Origin: Nocardioides albertanoniae | Lineage (GTDB): Bacteria > Actinomycetota > Actinomycetes > Propionibacteriales > Nocardioidaceae | Length of the DNA: 64,000 bases | Assembly (NCBI RefSeq): GCF_006716315.1 | Contig: NZ_VFOV01000001.1 | Coordinates: forward strand, 3,426,501-3,490,500 | Direction: 5' to 3' | In this document: in pieces, positions 1-8,581 of the stretch | Layout: the number at the start of each line of letters is the position of its first letter | Numbering within the stretch: the first letter of the stretch is position 1 | Notes under the pieces: generated by a model | Told to the model about the DNA's origin: nothing | Seen by the model: only the letters and a program-made list of their open reading frames with translations | Database searches by the model: none | Program-made: the position numbers and the translations under genes

Positions 1-2457
1 ACGTCCGTCGGGAGAGGGGAAGTAGCGCGAGAGACCGCGCAGGGTGAGCACGACGTCATCGTCTTGGCCGTTGGGTCGCTCCCACTCGTAGTGGTGATCG
101 ACGACCGCCGACTGCCCGAGCCGGCCCAGCGAGCGGGCCAGCGCACGAGCGAAGTGGGTGTCGCCCCAGCGCTCCCCCTCGGGCGCGCCGGGGGCCGAGA
201 TCTTGATCGCCCAGCGCAGCTGCGGCACGCCTTCGTGCACCGAGGCGCGCGGCATCGGCACGATGATCGGCCGGGTCGCGGCGTACGTCTTCGCAGGTCC
301 GGTCGGTTCTCCTGCCGCGGCTCGTCCGACGACCTGATAGCCGCAGGCGGCCCAGGCCGCCACGTCGTCACGCGGCTCGAGCTTCCCCTTCCAGCGGTCG
401 AGGTAGATCAGCCGGTTGCGTGGGGCACGCGCGAAGCGTCCCTTCGACTTCGACTCGTGGTGGACGACCTCGGCGGAGGTCACGACGCGGAACGAGCCGG
501 ACCGGATCGACGCGAGCCGGTGGCACAGGTCGACGTCTTCCATGCCGTTGGTGAAGATCGGGTCGAAGCCCTGCAGCGAGACGACGTCGCGATAGCGCAT
601 CGCCAGCGCGGCGCCGGTCAGCGCCGAGAACCGGTGGCCCTCGAGCGCGGCCGCGTCCTCACGCGGATATTCGGCGAGCATGTTGTAGGGCAGGCCGCCG
701 AAGGTCGGGAAGACGACGCCGGCCGACTGCACCGACCCGCTCGGGTAGAGCAGCAGCGGCTGCGCGGCGAGCACCTCGGGCTCGGCCAGCGCCGCCACCA
801 GCGGCTCGAGCCAGCCTTCCAGCGCGGTTGTGTCGTTGTTGAGGAAGACGACGGTCTCGCCGGTGACGTGCGGGATCGCGAAGTCGTTGCCGAGCGCGAA
901 GTTGTGGTTGACGCGGCTGTGCACCACCTTCACCTCGGGGAAGCGCAGGGGCAGCGAGTCGAGCACCGCCGAGACCCCGGCGGAGGAGCCGTTGTCCCAG
1001 ACCACGACCTCGACCCGCTTGTCGCCGGCGCCGTGCTCGACCACCGCCTCGACCGCACCGACGGTGAGGATCGAGTCGTCATAGGTCGGGATGACGATCG
1101 AGACCACGTCGGGGTCGGGCGTACGCGAGGCCAGCTCGGCCCAGTCGATGAAAGCCCGGTTGCGTACGACGTCCTCCCACGACTCCAGGTCGAAGGGGTC
1201 GGGCTGGAGCCGGTCGTGGCGGGGACGACGCGGGTTGATGCCCTGCAGCCGCTCGACGCCGACCTCGGCGACCAGCGCCGCCTCGGCCCGCGAGGTCAGA
1301 CGCAGGGCGAGGTCGTAGGCCCACCCGAAGCCGATGTCACCGCGCGGCCCACCGACCTCGGCCAGCAGCGGCGCGGAGATCAGCAACCGCGAGAGCAGCA
1401 CCCGCATCAGCGGACCAGGCACGTCGGGGCCCGGCGAGGCGGGCGGAAGATCCACGGCGAACCGCAGCTCGGGCTGCCACGGCCGCTCCAGCACGTCGGC
1501 GACCAGCGGCGACTCGCCCGCCTCGGCCGCCGCGACCAGCCTCGCGAGACGGCCCGGCCGCCAGACCTCTCCCCCGGCGACGTACGCGACGAAGTCGCCG
1601 CTCGCCTGCGCGAACGCCGCGACCACGCCGACCTCGGCGCGGTCCGGGTCGCCCGCGACGACTCGCACCCCGTCACCAAGCTCATCAAGGTTGCCGAGCT
1701 CCGGGGTCAGCCCGCGGTCGATGACGACGACCTCGGTGCGTACGCCGGTCTGCGCGGCAACGCTGTCCAGCGTCTGCCTGGCGAGCTCGTCGGAGGACCC
1801 GAGATCCACGATGACGCTGACAGTGCCGGTAGTCTCACGACCCCGCCCGACCGGCACGGTCGAACCCTGCTCGATGGCCGGCCGCCACGTCTGCGGACCG
1901 CCCTGGCGGGCCAGCCAGTCGTCGCGGCGCGCCCGGATCCAGTCGCGCAGGTCGGGGAACTTGCCGTCGACCTGCTCCATCCAGTCGTTGGCGCGTCGCC
2001 CGTTGCGGGCGCCGCGGTCGACGTAGTGGCCGATCGCGCCGCCGTAGAAGCGTTCGGTCTTGCGACGCTCGGTGTAGCCGTCGGTGTCGAAGAGCGGATG
2101 GGTCGGCTGCAGCCACAGCTCGGCCCGCAGCCAGTAGAGGAACGGGTCCTGGTCGCCCATCTGCTTGCGCAGCCGCGGGGTCAGCCGCGCGACGAAGAAC
2201 TCCGGGTCGAAGAGCGGGCTCGGCTGCGCCAACGGCATGGCCGGGTCCTGCTCGAGATAGTGGCGGGCGGCCCGCTTGCGGTCGAGGCGCTCACCGACCT
2301 GCTCGGCATACCACTCGTGGTCGAAGAGCGGGCAGTCGACGAGCAGACGCACGTCGTCGGCCCGGCCGTAGAGAGGGCTGTCGTTGTAGACCTTGCGGGC
2401 CAGGTCGCGTCCTCTGCGCAGTCCGCCACGGGCGATGCGCTTCAACTCGTCGTCCAC
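1..2457 (-). CDS. Large multidomain glycosyltransferase (tandem GT2 domains), truncated by the window edge
   Basis: Partial gene: it begins at a GTG at 2457 and stays open to base 1, giving at least 819 codons. A GGGGGA ribosome binding site lies about 5 nt before the GTG. The first ~200 residues resemble the N-terminal extensions of bacterial multidomain glycosyltransferases. They are followed by a degenerate GT2-like domain (TVSVIVDLGSS) and a clear GT-A/GT2 domain near residues 445-650, with SIVIPTYDDS, an FLNNDT metal-binding motif and the late motif GMEDVDLCHR. Near residue 750 a further domain begins (GAPEGERWGDTHFAR) that looks like the start of a GT4/GT1-type domain and runs off the window. 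It probably adds sugars to a surface polysaccharide in the cytoplasm. It lies downstream of the acyltransferase/GT genes on the same strand and may belong to their transcript. Sugar specificity cannot be told. Confidence 0.85.
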   Translation of the reverse strand, partial: MDDELKRIARGGLRRGRDLARKVYNDSPLYGRADDVRLLVDCPLFDHEWYAEQVGERLDRKRAARHYLEQDPAMPLAQPSPLFDPEFFVARLTPRLRKQMGDQDPFLYWLRAELWLQPTHPLFDTDGYTERRKTERFYGGAIGHYVDRGARNGRRANDWMEQVDGKFPDLRDWIRARRDDWLARQGGPQTWRPAIEQGSTVPVGRGRETTGTVSVIVDLGSSDELARQTLDSVAAQTGVRTEVVVIDRGLTPELGNLDELGDGVRVVAGDPDRAEVGVVAAFAQASGDFVAYVAGGEVWRPGRLARLVAAAEAGESPLVADVLERPWQPELRFAVDLPPASPGPDVPGPLMRVLLSRLLISAPLLAEVGGPRGDIGFGWAYDLALRLTSRAEAALVAEVGVERLQGINPRRPRHDRLQPDPFDLESWEDVVRNRAFIDWAELASRTPDPDVVSIVIPTYDDSILTVGAVEAVVEHGAGDKRVEVVVWDNGSSAGVSAVLDSLPLRFPEVKVVHSRVNHNFALGNDFAIPHVTGETVVFLNNDTTALEGWLEPLVAALAEPEVLAAQPLLLYPSGSVQSAGVVFPTFGGLPYNMLAEYPREDAAALEGHRFSALTGAALAMRYRDVVSLQGFDPIFTNGMEDVDLCHRLASIRSGSFRVVTSAEVVHHESKSKGRFARAPRNRLIYLDRWKGKLEPRDDVAAWAACGYQVVGRAAAGEPTGPAKTYAATRPIIVPMPRASVHEGVPQLRWAIKISAPGAPEGERWGDTHFARALARSLGRLGQSAVVDHHYEWERPNGQDDDVVLTLRGLSRYFPSPDGR

Positions 2458-2578
2458 AGAGGTCCCCCAAGACGCTCTCGTTCGTGCACTGGCAGGTGGG
2501 TCAGATCGTCGGTCAGATTGTCACAGAGCCGGAAGCCACCGCGTGGTGCCACGCGAGGCCTCGGGCGAAGCATCAGCG

Positions 2579-3028
2579 TCATCTGCGCCACAGCGCAGTG
2601 ACGGCCTCACGGATGGTGTCGGGCATCGGGGTCACCGAGCGCGACTCGCCCGTGTTGTCGACGTAGACGTGCACGAACCGGCCCTCGGCCGCAGCCTCGT
2701 CGCCCGGCCCCTGGAAGAGCCCGATCCGGTAGATGATCGACGAGCTGCCGACCTTGTCGACGACCAGACCGGCCTCGACCGGCTCGGGAAAGCCGATCTC
2801 GCGCAGGTAGCGGCACGAGGTCTCCGCGACGATCCCGATCTGCGGCAGCTTGCGCACGTTCACGCCCGTCGCCTCGAAGAGATAGGCATTGACCGCGGTG
2901 TCGAAGAACTCGTAGTAGGTCGCGTTGTTGAGATGCCCGTAGGCGTCGTCGTCGCGCCAGCGCGTGGTGATCGTGCGCCAGTGCACGTAGTCGGCCCGAG
3001 TGGGGATCTTGCGGTCAGGAGTGCTCAT
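2579..3028 (-). CDS. Acyl-CoA thioesterase, hot-dog fold (4-hydroxybenzoyl-CoA thioesterase type)
   Basis: 149 residues, the usual length for single-domain hot-dog thioesterases. The N-terminal catalytic segment TRWRDDDAYGHLNN carries the Asp and the GHxNN signature of the 4HBT/YbgC group. The rest follows the family pattern (YYEFFDTAVNAYL, then a strand-rich C-terminal half). It should hydrolyse a fatty or aryl acyl-CoA in the cytoplasm; the substrate is unknown. Its ATG overlaps the 3' end of the upstream acyltransferase gene by 14 nt, so the two are translationally coupled. This suggests, but does not prove, that it acts with the surface-glycan acylation genes rather than in general lipid metabolism. 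Confidence 0.85.
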   Translation of the reverse strand: MSTPDRKIPTRADYVHWRTITTRWRDDDAYGHLNNATYYEFFDTAVNAYLFEATGVNVRKLPQIGIVAETSCRYLREIGFPEPVEAGLVVDKVGSSSIIYRIGLFQGPGDEAAAEGRFVHVYVDNTGESRSVTPMPDTIREAVTALWRR

Positions 3029-5114
3029 CGCGCCCGATCTTAGAGCGCCCGTCTCGCAGGCCGTCCTCGACGGCCCGCACCAGGTGCGGCGCCAGCGTCT
3101 TGGAGAAGGTCGCGGTGATGTGGGTCTCGTCGCGGTAGGCCAGCACGTGGCCGATCACGAGCGGGCAGCGCTCGTGCGCGCAGTAGGCGTCGGAGAGGTC
3201 GACCAGCGAGGCCCCCGAGCCGGCCCGGCGCACCGCGTCTGCGAGCGGATCGGAGGTCGCGTACGCCTCCTGGCGACTCATCTCGCACCCCGAGGCCTCT
3301 GCCAGCGACTCGGCGCCGTCGAGGCAGCTCATCGCCGAGGAGGTGAGCATCGGGTTGTCGGCGAGCGCGACGACCTGGGTGCCCCGCTTCAGGATCGGCC
3401 GCCAGGCCTCGACCAGCCTGTCGGCGACCGGGTCGCGCTGACCGGCCGCCAGCACGGGGTTGCGCCGCTGGGTGACCAGCGCGACGTCGTACGCCTCCTG
3501 CTCGGTCAGCCGCGCCAGCAGTGCCCGGCGGTAGGCGCGGCGCTCGTCGTCGGGCTCGGCGGAGAGCAGACCACCGCCGTTGGCGACCATGGCGTCGATC
3601 GACCAGCCCGCGCGCTTCGCCACCTGCGAGAGCCCCGGGATCAGGGAGGCCGCATGCGAGTCGCCGACCAGGGCGACCCGCAGAGCATCGGGCCTGCGGG
3701 AGCCGAGATGGCACACCTTGGGTCGCGCGTCGGCGGCGTACGAACGGCGTTCGCTGAGATAGCAGTGGTAGGCGTTGCCGGTGTCGTCCTTGCGGGCGAT
3801 CGGCGCCGGGAGCAGCACGTTGTCGAGGTCGGGGTTGTCGCACGACTCCAGCAGCGCCGACGCCCCGAAGCACTCCACGTCACCGGAGGCCAGCGCGTCG
3901 GCCTGCGCCCGGCTCTGCTCGACCAGGCTGCGCCCGTGCACGATGCCGGGCACGGCGACGGCGGCGACCAGCGCCATCGCGACGACCGCGAAGAGGTAAG
4001 CCCGCGGCGAGGTGCCCAGCGCCCGCCCGGTGCGGAAGGGCGCCTCGACGAACCGGTAGGAGAGCGCCGAGAGCCCGATCGTGGCGAGCAGGATCAGCGG
4101 CTCGCGCAGCCAGGTGCCGAGCACGGGACCGGTCGACGGCACCACCACGACGAGCGGCCAGTGCCACAGGTAGAGCGAGTAGGAGACGGTGCCGATCCAC
4201 TGCACGACGGGGTTGCCGATCACACCCGCCCCGAGGCCGCGCGGGGCGTCCGCCCAGATCACCAGCGCGGTGCCGGCCACCGGCAGCACGGCCACCCAGC
4301 CGGGGAACGGCAGCGACTCCCGAAAGAGCATCAGCGCGCCGAGCATCCCCGCCCAGCCGGCGACCGCGACGAGCGGCGCCCACCGTGACGGAGCCCGGCG
4401 TCGCGAGAGCGGGAGCACGGCCAGCAGCCCTCCGGCGGCGAACTCCCACGCGCGGGTGTGGGTCACGAAGTAGGCCGCGGCTCCGTCGGTCGCGGTGACC
4501 TGCACCGACGCCGCGAAGCTGGCCACCAGCACGGCCACGATGACCGCCCTGATCGCCGGCAGCCGCAACTCGGTGCGGTGCCGGGTGAGGAAGGTGGCCG
4601 CGAGGATCAGCAGCGGCCAGAGGATGTAGAACTGCTCCTCGACCGAGAGCGACCAGTAGTGCTGAGCCGGCGAGGGCGGGTCCTCCGCGGCGAGATAGTC
4701 GACCGCGGCCCACGACAGCTGCCAGTTCTCCACGTAGAACGCCGCCGCGACGGTCTCCCGCAGGAACTGCTGCCACAGCGCCTCCGGCACCCAGGCGTAC
4801 GTCGCCCCCGCACTGCACACGAGCACGACCAGCGCCATCGGGAGCAGCCTCCGGATCCGGCGCGCCCAGAAGGCGCCCAGCCGCACTCCGCCGGGCTTGG
4901 CCGCCTCGCGCACGAGGTGGGAGGTGATCAGGAAGCCGGAGATGACGAAGAAGACGTCGACGCCGGCGTAGCCGCCGCGGATCGCGCCCGGCCACAGATG
5001 GAAGAGCACGACCCCCAGCACCGCGGCCGTACGCAGCGCCTGGACCTCCGGCCGCTTGTCCCGCACCGGCGGACGGCTCTCGGTGGCGGGAGCGGCGACG
5101 GCGAGAGCCGTCAC
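3015..5114 (-). CDS. Acyltransferase-3 membrane protein fused to an SGNH hydrolase-like domain
   Basis: 699 residues. Residues ~20-380 form the acyltransferase-3 (OafA/YrhL) domain: about ten membrane segments, the early His in VVLFHLWPG, and the family motif GVDVFFVISGFLIT. After a linker comes a periplasm/extracytoplasm-facing SGNH domain with GDSH (ALVGDSHAASL) as nucleophile block and a late DETH motif for the catalytic Asp/His pair. Such fusions transfer acetyl or other acyl groups onto cell-wall or secreted glycans. The start codon overlaps the stop of the GT2 gene upstream (ATGA, 5111-5114), so it is part of the glycan operon. A paralogue with the same architecture lies at 39948-42005. 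Confidence 0.9.
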   Translation of the reverse strand: MTALAVAAPATESRPPVRDKRPEVQALRTAAVLGVVLFHLWPGAIRGGYAGVDVFFVISGFLITSHLVREAAKPGGVRLGAFWARRIRRLLPMALVVLVCSAGATYAWVPEALWQQFLRETVAAAFYVENWQLSWAAVDYLAAEDPPSPAQHYWSLSVEEQFYILWPLLILAATFLTRHRTELRLPAIRAVIVAVLVASFAASVQVTATDGAAAYFVTHTRAWEFAAGGLLAVLPLSRRRAPSRWAPLVAVAGWAGMLGALMLFRESLPFPGWVAVLPVAGTALVIWADAPRGLGAGVIGNPVVQWIGTVSYSLYLWHWPLVVVVPSTGPVLGTWLREPLILLATIGLSALSYRFVEAPFRTGRALGTSPRAYLFAVVAMALVAAVAVPGIVHGRSLVEQSRAQADALASGDVECFGASALLESCDNPDLDNVLLPAPIARKDDTGNAYHCYLSERRSYAADARPKVCHLGSRRPDALRVALVGDSHAASLIPGLSQVAKRAGWSIDAMVANGGGLLSAEPDDERRAYRRALLARLTEQEAYDVALVTQRRNPVLAAGQRDPVADRLVEAWRPILKRGTQVVALADNPMLTSSAMSCLDGAESLAEASGCEMSRQEAYATSDPLADAVRRAGSGASLVDLSDAYCAHERCPLVIGHVLAYRDETHITATFSKTLAPHLVRAVEDGLRDGRSKIGRDEHS

Positions 5115-6829
5115 CCGCGCACCCGTCGCACGATGCGCCCGGCGACTCTGCGGGCCTTGCGCACGCCGCGCTCGCCGAGGTTGAGGTCGACCTCGATCCC
5201 GTGGCGCGCACGGCCCTCGACCTCGACGATGCGGGCGCGGTCGCCGACGCGTTCGCCGAGGGCGTGCTCGCCGATGATGACCGGGGCGTCGAACTCGCCG
5301 AGGGCATCGCGGCCCTCGAACCGGACACGCCAGAGCCCGCCGGTGAGCGCGGAGAGCGGCAGCGCCACCTCGATCCGCCCCGAGGCGAGGTCGGGCGGCG
5401 GGCAGTCGACGGCATGGCGGCGCCGGTCGCCGTCGAAGACAACCCGCAGCTCGTGGGGATCGACCATGGTGTGGGCCAGCCGCAGCCGCAGGCTGCCGTC
5501 GCCGAGCGAGACCGCGTCGGCCGTCACCGGGTCGGTGGCGCCCGAGGCGACCCGGCGCAGCAGCTCCGGGCCCTCCTCGAGGGCGGCCATGATGCGGTCG
5601 AGACGCCAGCTCGGCTCCTCGGCCGACTCGGCGACCGCGGTGAAGAGGCCACGATGCTTGAGCACGAGGTCGGCGAGGTCGTCGCCCACCAGCGTGTCAT
5701 CGCCGAGCGAGTGCACGGAGACGGCGTTGAGCACCGGCCGCTGGAGCGTACGCAGCGGCACCACGCCGCTGTCGGCGACCAGCTGGAGCGTCTCGAGCAT
5801 GTCGGCGATCGTGCGGCTCCCCCAGCCGACGCCGTCACCGATCAGCCGAGCCAGGCTCGCCCACTGGCCGGCCTCGACGAGCCGCCAGCCCCACCGCTTG
5901 TCGCGCTCCAGGCCGTCGATCACCCCGTCGTCGAAGAGCTCGACGAGCTCGGCGATCAGCACCCGCGCGGGCTCGAGGGCGACCGGGTCGATCACCGCCA
6001 TGCCCTGCAGCGCACGCACGATCGCCATCCAGCCATCGGCGTCGAAGATCAGCGACGCGTACTCGGCGCGCACCCGCGGGTCGCCGAGCGCGATGATCCG
6101 GCGGGCGCAGCGCAGCTCCTGCTCGAGATAGCTGATGATGCCCGCGGGCGAGTGCGACTTCGCGGTCATCGAGCCGGGCCCGGGCCGGTCGCGGTAGACG
6201 TAGACGGTCTCGGTGACGATGTCGAAGCGCGCGCGGGTCAGGGCGTGCACCATCGGCTCGATGTCGTTGGAGCGCGAGGCGTCGGGAAACTCGATGCCGG
6301 CGGTCTCCCAGAAGTCACGCCGGAAGACCCGGTTCCAGCAGGCCCGGTTGCGCAGCGCCGACGGGGCATCGGCGAGCCGCACCAGGGTGCGCTCCTCGTC
6401 GAAGGCCCGCCACGCCCGCACCGGCCACCAGACGCGGTCGCTGAAGAGCTTGAAGAACCGGCCGATCACCATGTCGGAGCCGGTCTCCCGCGTCTTGCGC
6501 AGCATCGCGGCGTACGCCCCACGTGGCACGAGGTCGTCGCCGTCGGCGAACGCGAGGAACCGGCCGGTGGCCAGCGAGACGCCGTGGTTGCGCGCCTGTC
6601 CCCCGCCCTCTCCGGGTGAGCGGACGACCTTCAGACGCGGGTCGCGGGCGGCGTACGCCTGGGCGATCTCGAACGTGTCGTCGCTCGAGGCGTCGTCGAC
6701 GAGGATGACCTCCAGGTCGACCGGGTCGGCGGGCGTCGACTGGTCCTCGAGGATCGAGGAGAGCAGCTCGCCGACCCACAGGCCGACGTCGTGGGTCGGG
6801 ACGACGACGGAGAGCTCGGGCGCGGTCAT
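5111..6829 (-). CDS. GT2 family glycosyltransferase with long C-terminal extension
   Basis: 572 residues. The N-terminal ~230 residues are a typical GT-A domain: LSVVVPTHDVG, VILVDDASSDDT, the donor/metal loop AFADGDDLVPRG, and an R-rich acceptor region. The C-terminal ~340 residues match no family I can name. They are partly helical and end in a basic stretch (RKARRVAGRIVRRVRG) that could lie along the membrane surface. It probably adds one sugar to a lipid-linked or polymer acceptor in the cytoplasm. Its ATG overlaps the upstream GT4 gene stop (6826-6829) and its stop overlaps the acyltransferase start, so at least four genes here are translated in close coupling. Confidence 0.88.
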   Translation of the reverse strand: MTAPELSVVVPTHDVGLWVGELLSSILEDQSTPADPVDLEVILVDDASSDDTFEIAQAYAARDPRLKVVRSPGEGGGQARNHGVSLATGRFLAFADGDDLVPRGAYAAMLRKTRETGSDMVIGRFFKLFSDRVWWPVRAWRAFDEERTLVRLADAPSALRNRACWNRVFRRDFWETAGIEFPDASRSNDIEPMVHALTRARFDIVTETVYVYRDRPGPGSMTAKSHSPAGIISYLEQELRCARRIIALGDPRVRAEYASLIFDADGWMAIVRALQGMAVIDPVALEPARVLIAELVELFDDGVIDGLERDKRWGWRLVEAGQWASLARLIGDGVGWGSRTIADMLETLQLVADSGVVPLRTLQRPVLNAVSVHSLGDDTLVGDDLADLVLKHRGLFTAVAESAEEPSWRLDRIMAALEEGPELLRRVASGATDPVTADAVSLGDGSLRLRLAHTMVDPHELRVVFDGDRRRHAVDCPPPDLASGRIEVALPLSALTGGLWRVRFEGRDALGEFDAPVIIGEHALGERVGDRARIVEVEGRARHGIEVDLNLGERGVRKARRVAGRIVRRVRG

Positions 6830-7938
6830 CGGGCCACCCCCGCCAGACCGCCCGCCAGACCGCCCGCCGGATCGTCGGCCAGCCCGTCGAGCAGCCGCAG
6901 GTAGTCGCGCGACATGTCATAGGGCGTGTACGTCCTGCTGAACTCGTGCGCGGCGTGGTGCCGCTCCTCCTGGCCCTCGAGAGCCTCCAGGATCGCGGCG
7001 GCCAGGGCGACCGGCTCGTCAGGCTCCGGGGCGTACGTCACCACCCACTCCTGGTCGGCGAACTGCCGCGCGACCGCGGTGTCTTCGGGGATCAGGGCGG
7101 TGCGGCCGAACGTACCTGCGGCCAGCAATGAGCCGGAGTTGAGGATGCGCCGGTAGGGCAGCGCGACGACGTCGCTCGCTCGCAGCCAGTCGGAGAAGTC
7201 GGCTGTCTCCACGAACCCGATCCGCTTGACCACGTTCGGCGTCGAGAGCATCGCCTCGACCGTCTCCACGTCGGAGACGGGCACGACCTTGCCGGCCACG
7301 ACGAAGGTGAGGTCGGGCACTGTCTCGGCCGCGATCTCGACCGCCCGGCAGAGCACGTCGAGCCCCTTGTAGGCCCGGATCTGGCCGATGAAGCCAACCG
7401 TCGGCACCCCCTGCGGCACCCCGATGCGCTCGCGGGAGGCGGCGTCGTCACCGCCGTCGGGATAGACGCCGAGATAGGACGAGTGCGGCAGGTCGACGAC
7501 CTTGTCGGCCGGCAGCGCGTAATAGTCCGAGGTCTCCTCGACGGTGGCCGGGTTGAGCTGGAGGATGCGGGTGGCGTTGCTCGCCAGCGCCTTCGCGACC
7601 GCGAGCTCGACATCGACGTAGTCGGCCTCGTGGGCGATCGAGTTGTGCACCGTCCACAGCACGTCACCCCCGCGCTCGCGCACCCCGGTGAGCACGTCCT
7701 CGAACCGCGCCTCGTTGGCCCAGGCCTCCTCGACGCTCTCGCAGCCGTTGGTCACCGGCGAGGTCCAGTGCACGTGGAGCACATCTCCCCGTCCGAGCTG
7801 CGCCGCCCGCCGCTCCAGCCCGCCCAGCCCCTGCACACCCTCGACCACGTCCCACCCCGCTGCTCGCGGCGCGACGGTCAGCATCGTGAGATACGGATTG
7901 CTCCGGTAGTAAGGGAACGACAACAGGGTCGAAGGCAT
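6826..7938 (-). CDS. GT4-like glycosyltransferase (GT-B fold)
   Basis: 370 residues from the ATG at 7938 (MPSTLLSFPYYR), which best fits the family N-terminus. An ATG at 7965 would add nine residues and cannot be excluded, since neither has a strong ribosome binding site. The protein has a GT-B layout: N-terminal acceptor half with VLHVHWTSP and LWTVHNSIAHE, then a Rossmann donor half with VGFIGQIRAYKG, DLTFVVAGK and the acidic SDVVALPYRRILNSG region typical of GT4 enzymes. It is the first gene of the operon that continues through the GT2, acyltransferase and thioesterase genes. It likely transfers a sugar from a nucleotide or lipid-phosphate donor during surface-polysaccharide synthesis. Confidence 0.82.
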   Translation of the reverse strand: MPSTLLSFPYYRSNPYLTMLTVAPRAAGWDVVEGVQGLGGLERRAAQLGRGDVLHVHWTSPVTNGCESVEEAWANEARFEDVLTGVRERGGDVLWTVHNSIAHEADYVDVELAVAKALASNATRILQLNPATVEETSDYYALPADKVVDLPHSSYLGVYPDGGDDAASRERIGVPQGVPTVGFIGQIRAYKGLDVLCRAVEIAAETVPDLTFVVAGKVVPVSDVETVEAMLSTPNVVKRIGFVETADFSDWLRASDVVALPYRRILNSGSLLAAGTFGRTALIPEDTAVARQFADQEWVVTYAPEPDEPVALAAAILEALEGQEERHHAAHEFSRTYTPYDMSRDYLRLLDGLADDPAGGLAGGLAGVAR

Positions 7939-8031
7939 ATCTGCGGGGGTCCTTGAACTTCTCATCCGTGACGACCCCCGAGCGCCGAGACCACGTCTCG
8001 GCGACGCCCCGGGTTGGCCGGTGACCGCAGG

Positions 8032-8037
8032 AGTCTA
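8032..8037 (-). promoter_or_regulatory. Possible -10 box (TAGACT) of the GT4/GT2/acyltransferase operon
   Basis: On the minus strand TAGACT lies ~95 nt before the GT4 start and is followed by CCTGCGGT. It is a fair match to actinobacterial -10 elements (TANNNT), but there is no clear -35 box. Prediction from motif and position only. Confidence 0.25.
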
Positions 8038-8117
8038 GGCAGGCAAAAGACCCCACCCTGACCATTCGGACGCCTCCCCTGCGCACCTTCATCATCGGTT
8101 CACCGATGGTTCATCGA

Positions 8118-8133
8118 ACCCACCTCCGTGGGT
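8118..8133. other. Hairpins at the edge of the low-GC island
   Basis: ACCCAC-CTCC-GTGGGT is a perfect 6-bp stem with a 4-nt loop. Immediately left of it, 8093-8108 (CATCGGT-TC-ACCGATG) is a second perfect 7-bp inverted repeat. They lie in the non-coding gap before the island and could be terminators, regulator sites or scars of a recombination end. No T-tract follows. Confidence 0.3.
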
Positions 8134-8169
8134 CGCTCAACGCCGGGTTTGGCGCCTGTCCAGACCCGA

Positions 8170-8444
8170 ATCAGCGACGTTCCAGCGATGGGAGGGCCAG
8201 ACAATCGCCTCAAATCCAGGCCGAGGCCATCGAGGGCGAGCGCTACGAAACCGACCCAGTCCGTACGTCCGCGAGCGTCGCCCGACCAGCCCTTCAGCGA
8301 GGCCGTCCCCAAACGCATCGGCGACCTGATCTCATCCGCCGCGCTCATCGAACTCGACTTCATCGAGGCATCGGCATTCGAAGATCTGCTGATCGGCCCG
8401 CCTGGCCGCCACTCCACCTGACCTGGTCGAGGTGTTCTACGGCT
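8170..8444 (+). pseudogene. Possible frameshifted coding remnant (unknown protein)
   Basis: The gap 7966-8581 has no intact gene. Within it, three short plus-strand segments in different frames show coding-like third-position bias and sensible residues: QIQAEAIEGERYETDPV at about 8205-8260, then AVPKRIGDLISSAALIELDF in the next frame at about 8300-8360, then ARLAATPPDLVEVFYG with a stop at 8444. Read in order, they look like the 3' end of a gene broken by at least two frameshifts. I recognise no family. The rest of the gap, roughly 7966-8160 and 8445-8581, holds only the hairpins and the weak promoter noted. Confidence 0.3.
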
Positions 8445-8581
8445 GACGCTCGCCAGCCACCCGCGGCGACGTGCGCATGCCGTCGTGCGACATACCGCCC
8501 AGATTGACGCAGCCTGTGTGCGCGAAGGCGAGCCACGCGGCCGCAGCGGTCCCATCCGGGACGCCTATTGACTGGCGAGTT

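Noticed and set aside
2540..2555. Small hairpin CGCGTGG-TG-CCACGCG between the thioesterase and the first glycosyltransferase
   Set aside because: The loop of 2 nt is sterically poor and the stem is short; such repeats are expected by chance at this GC.
64..2601. Long plus-strand open frame (~845 codons) opposite the first glycosyltransferase
   Set aside because: It is the high-GC shadow of the real minus-strand gene; composition is Arg/Gly/Val-rich without any domain, while the minus strand gives clear GT2 motifs.
7664..8095. Alternative frame extending through the start of the GT4 gene
   Set aside because: It has no conserved sequence and competes with a well-supported glycosyltransferase frame.
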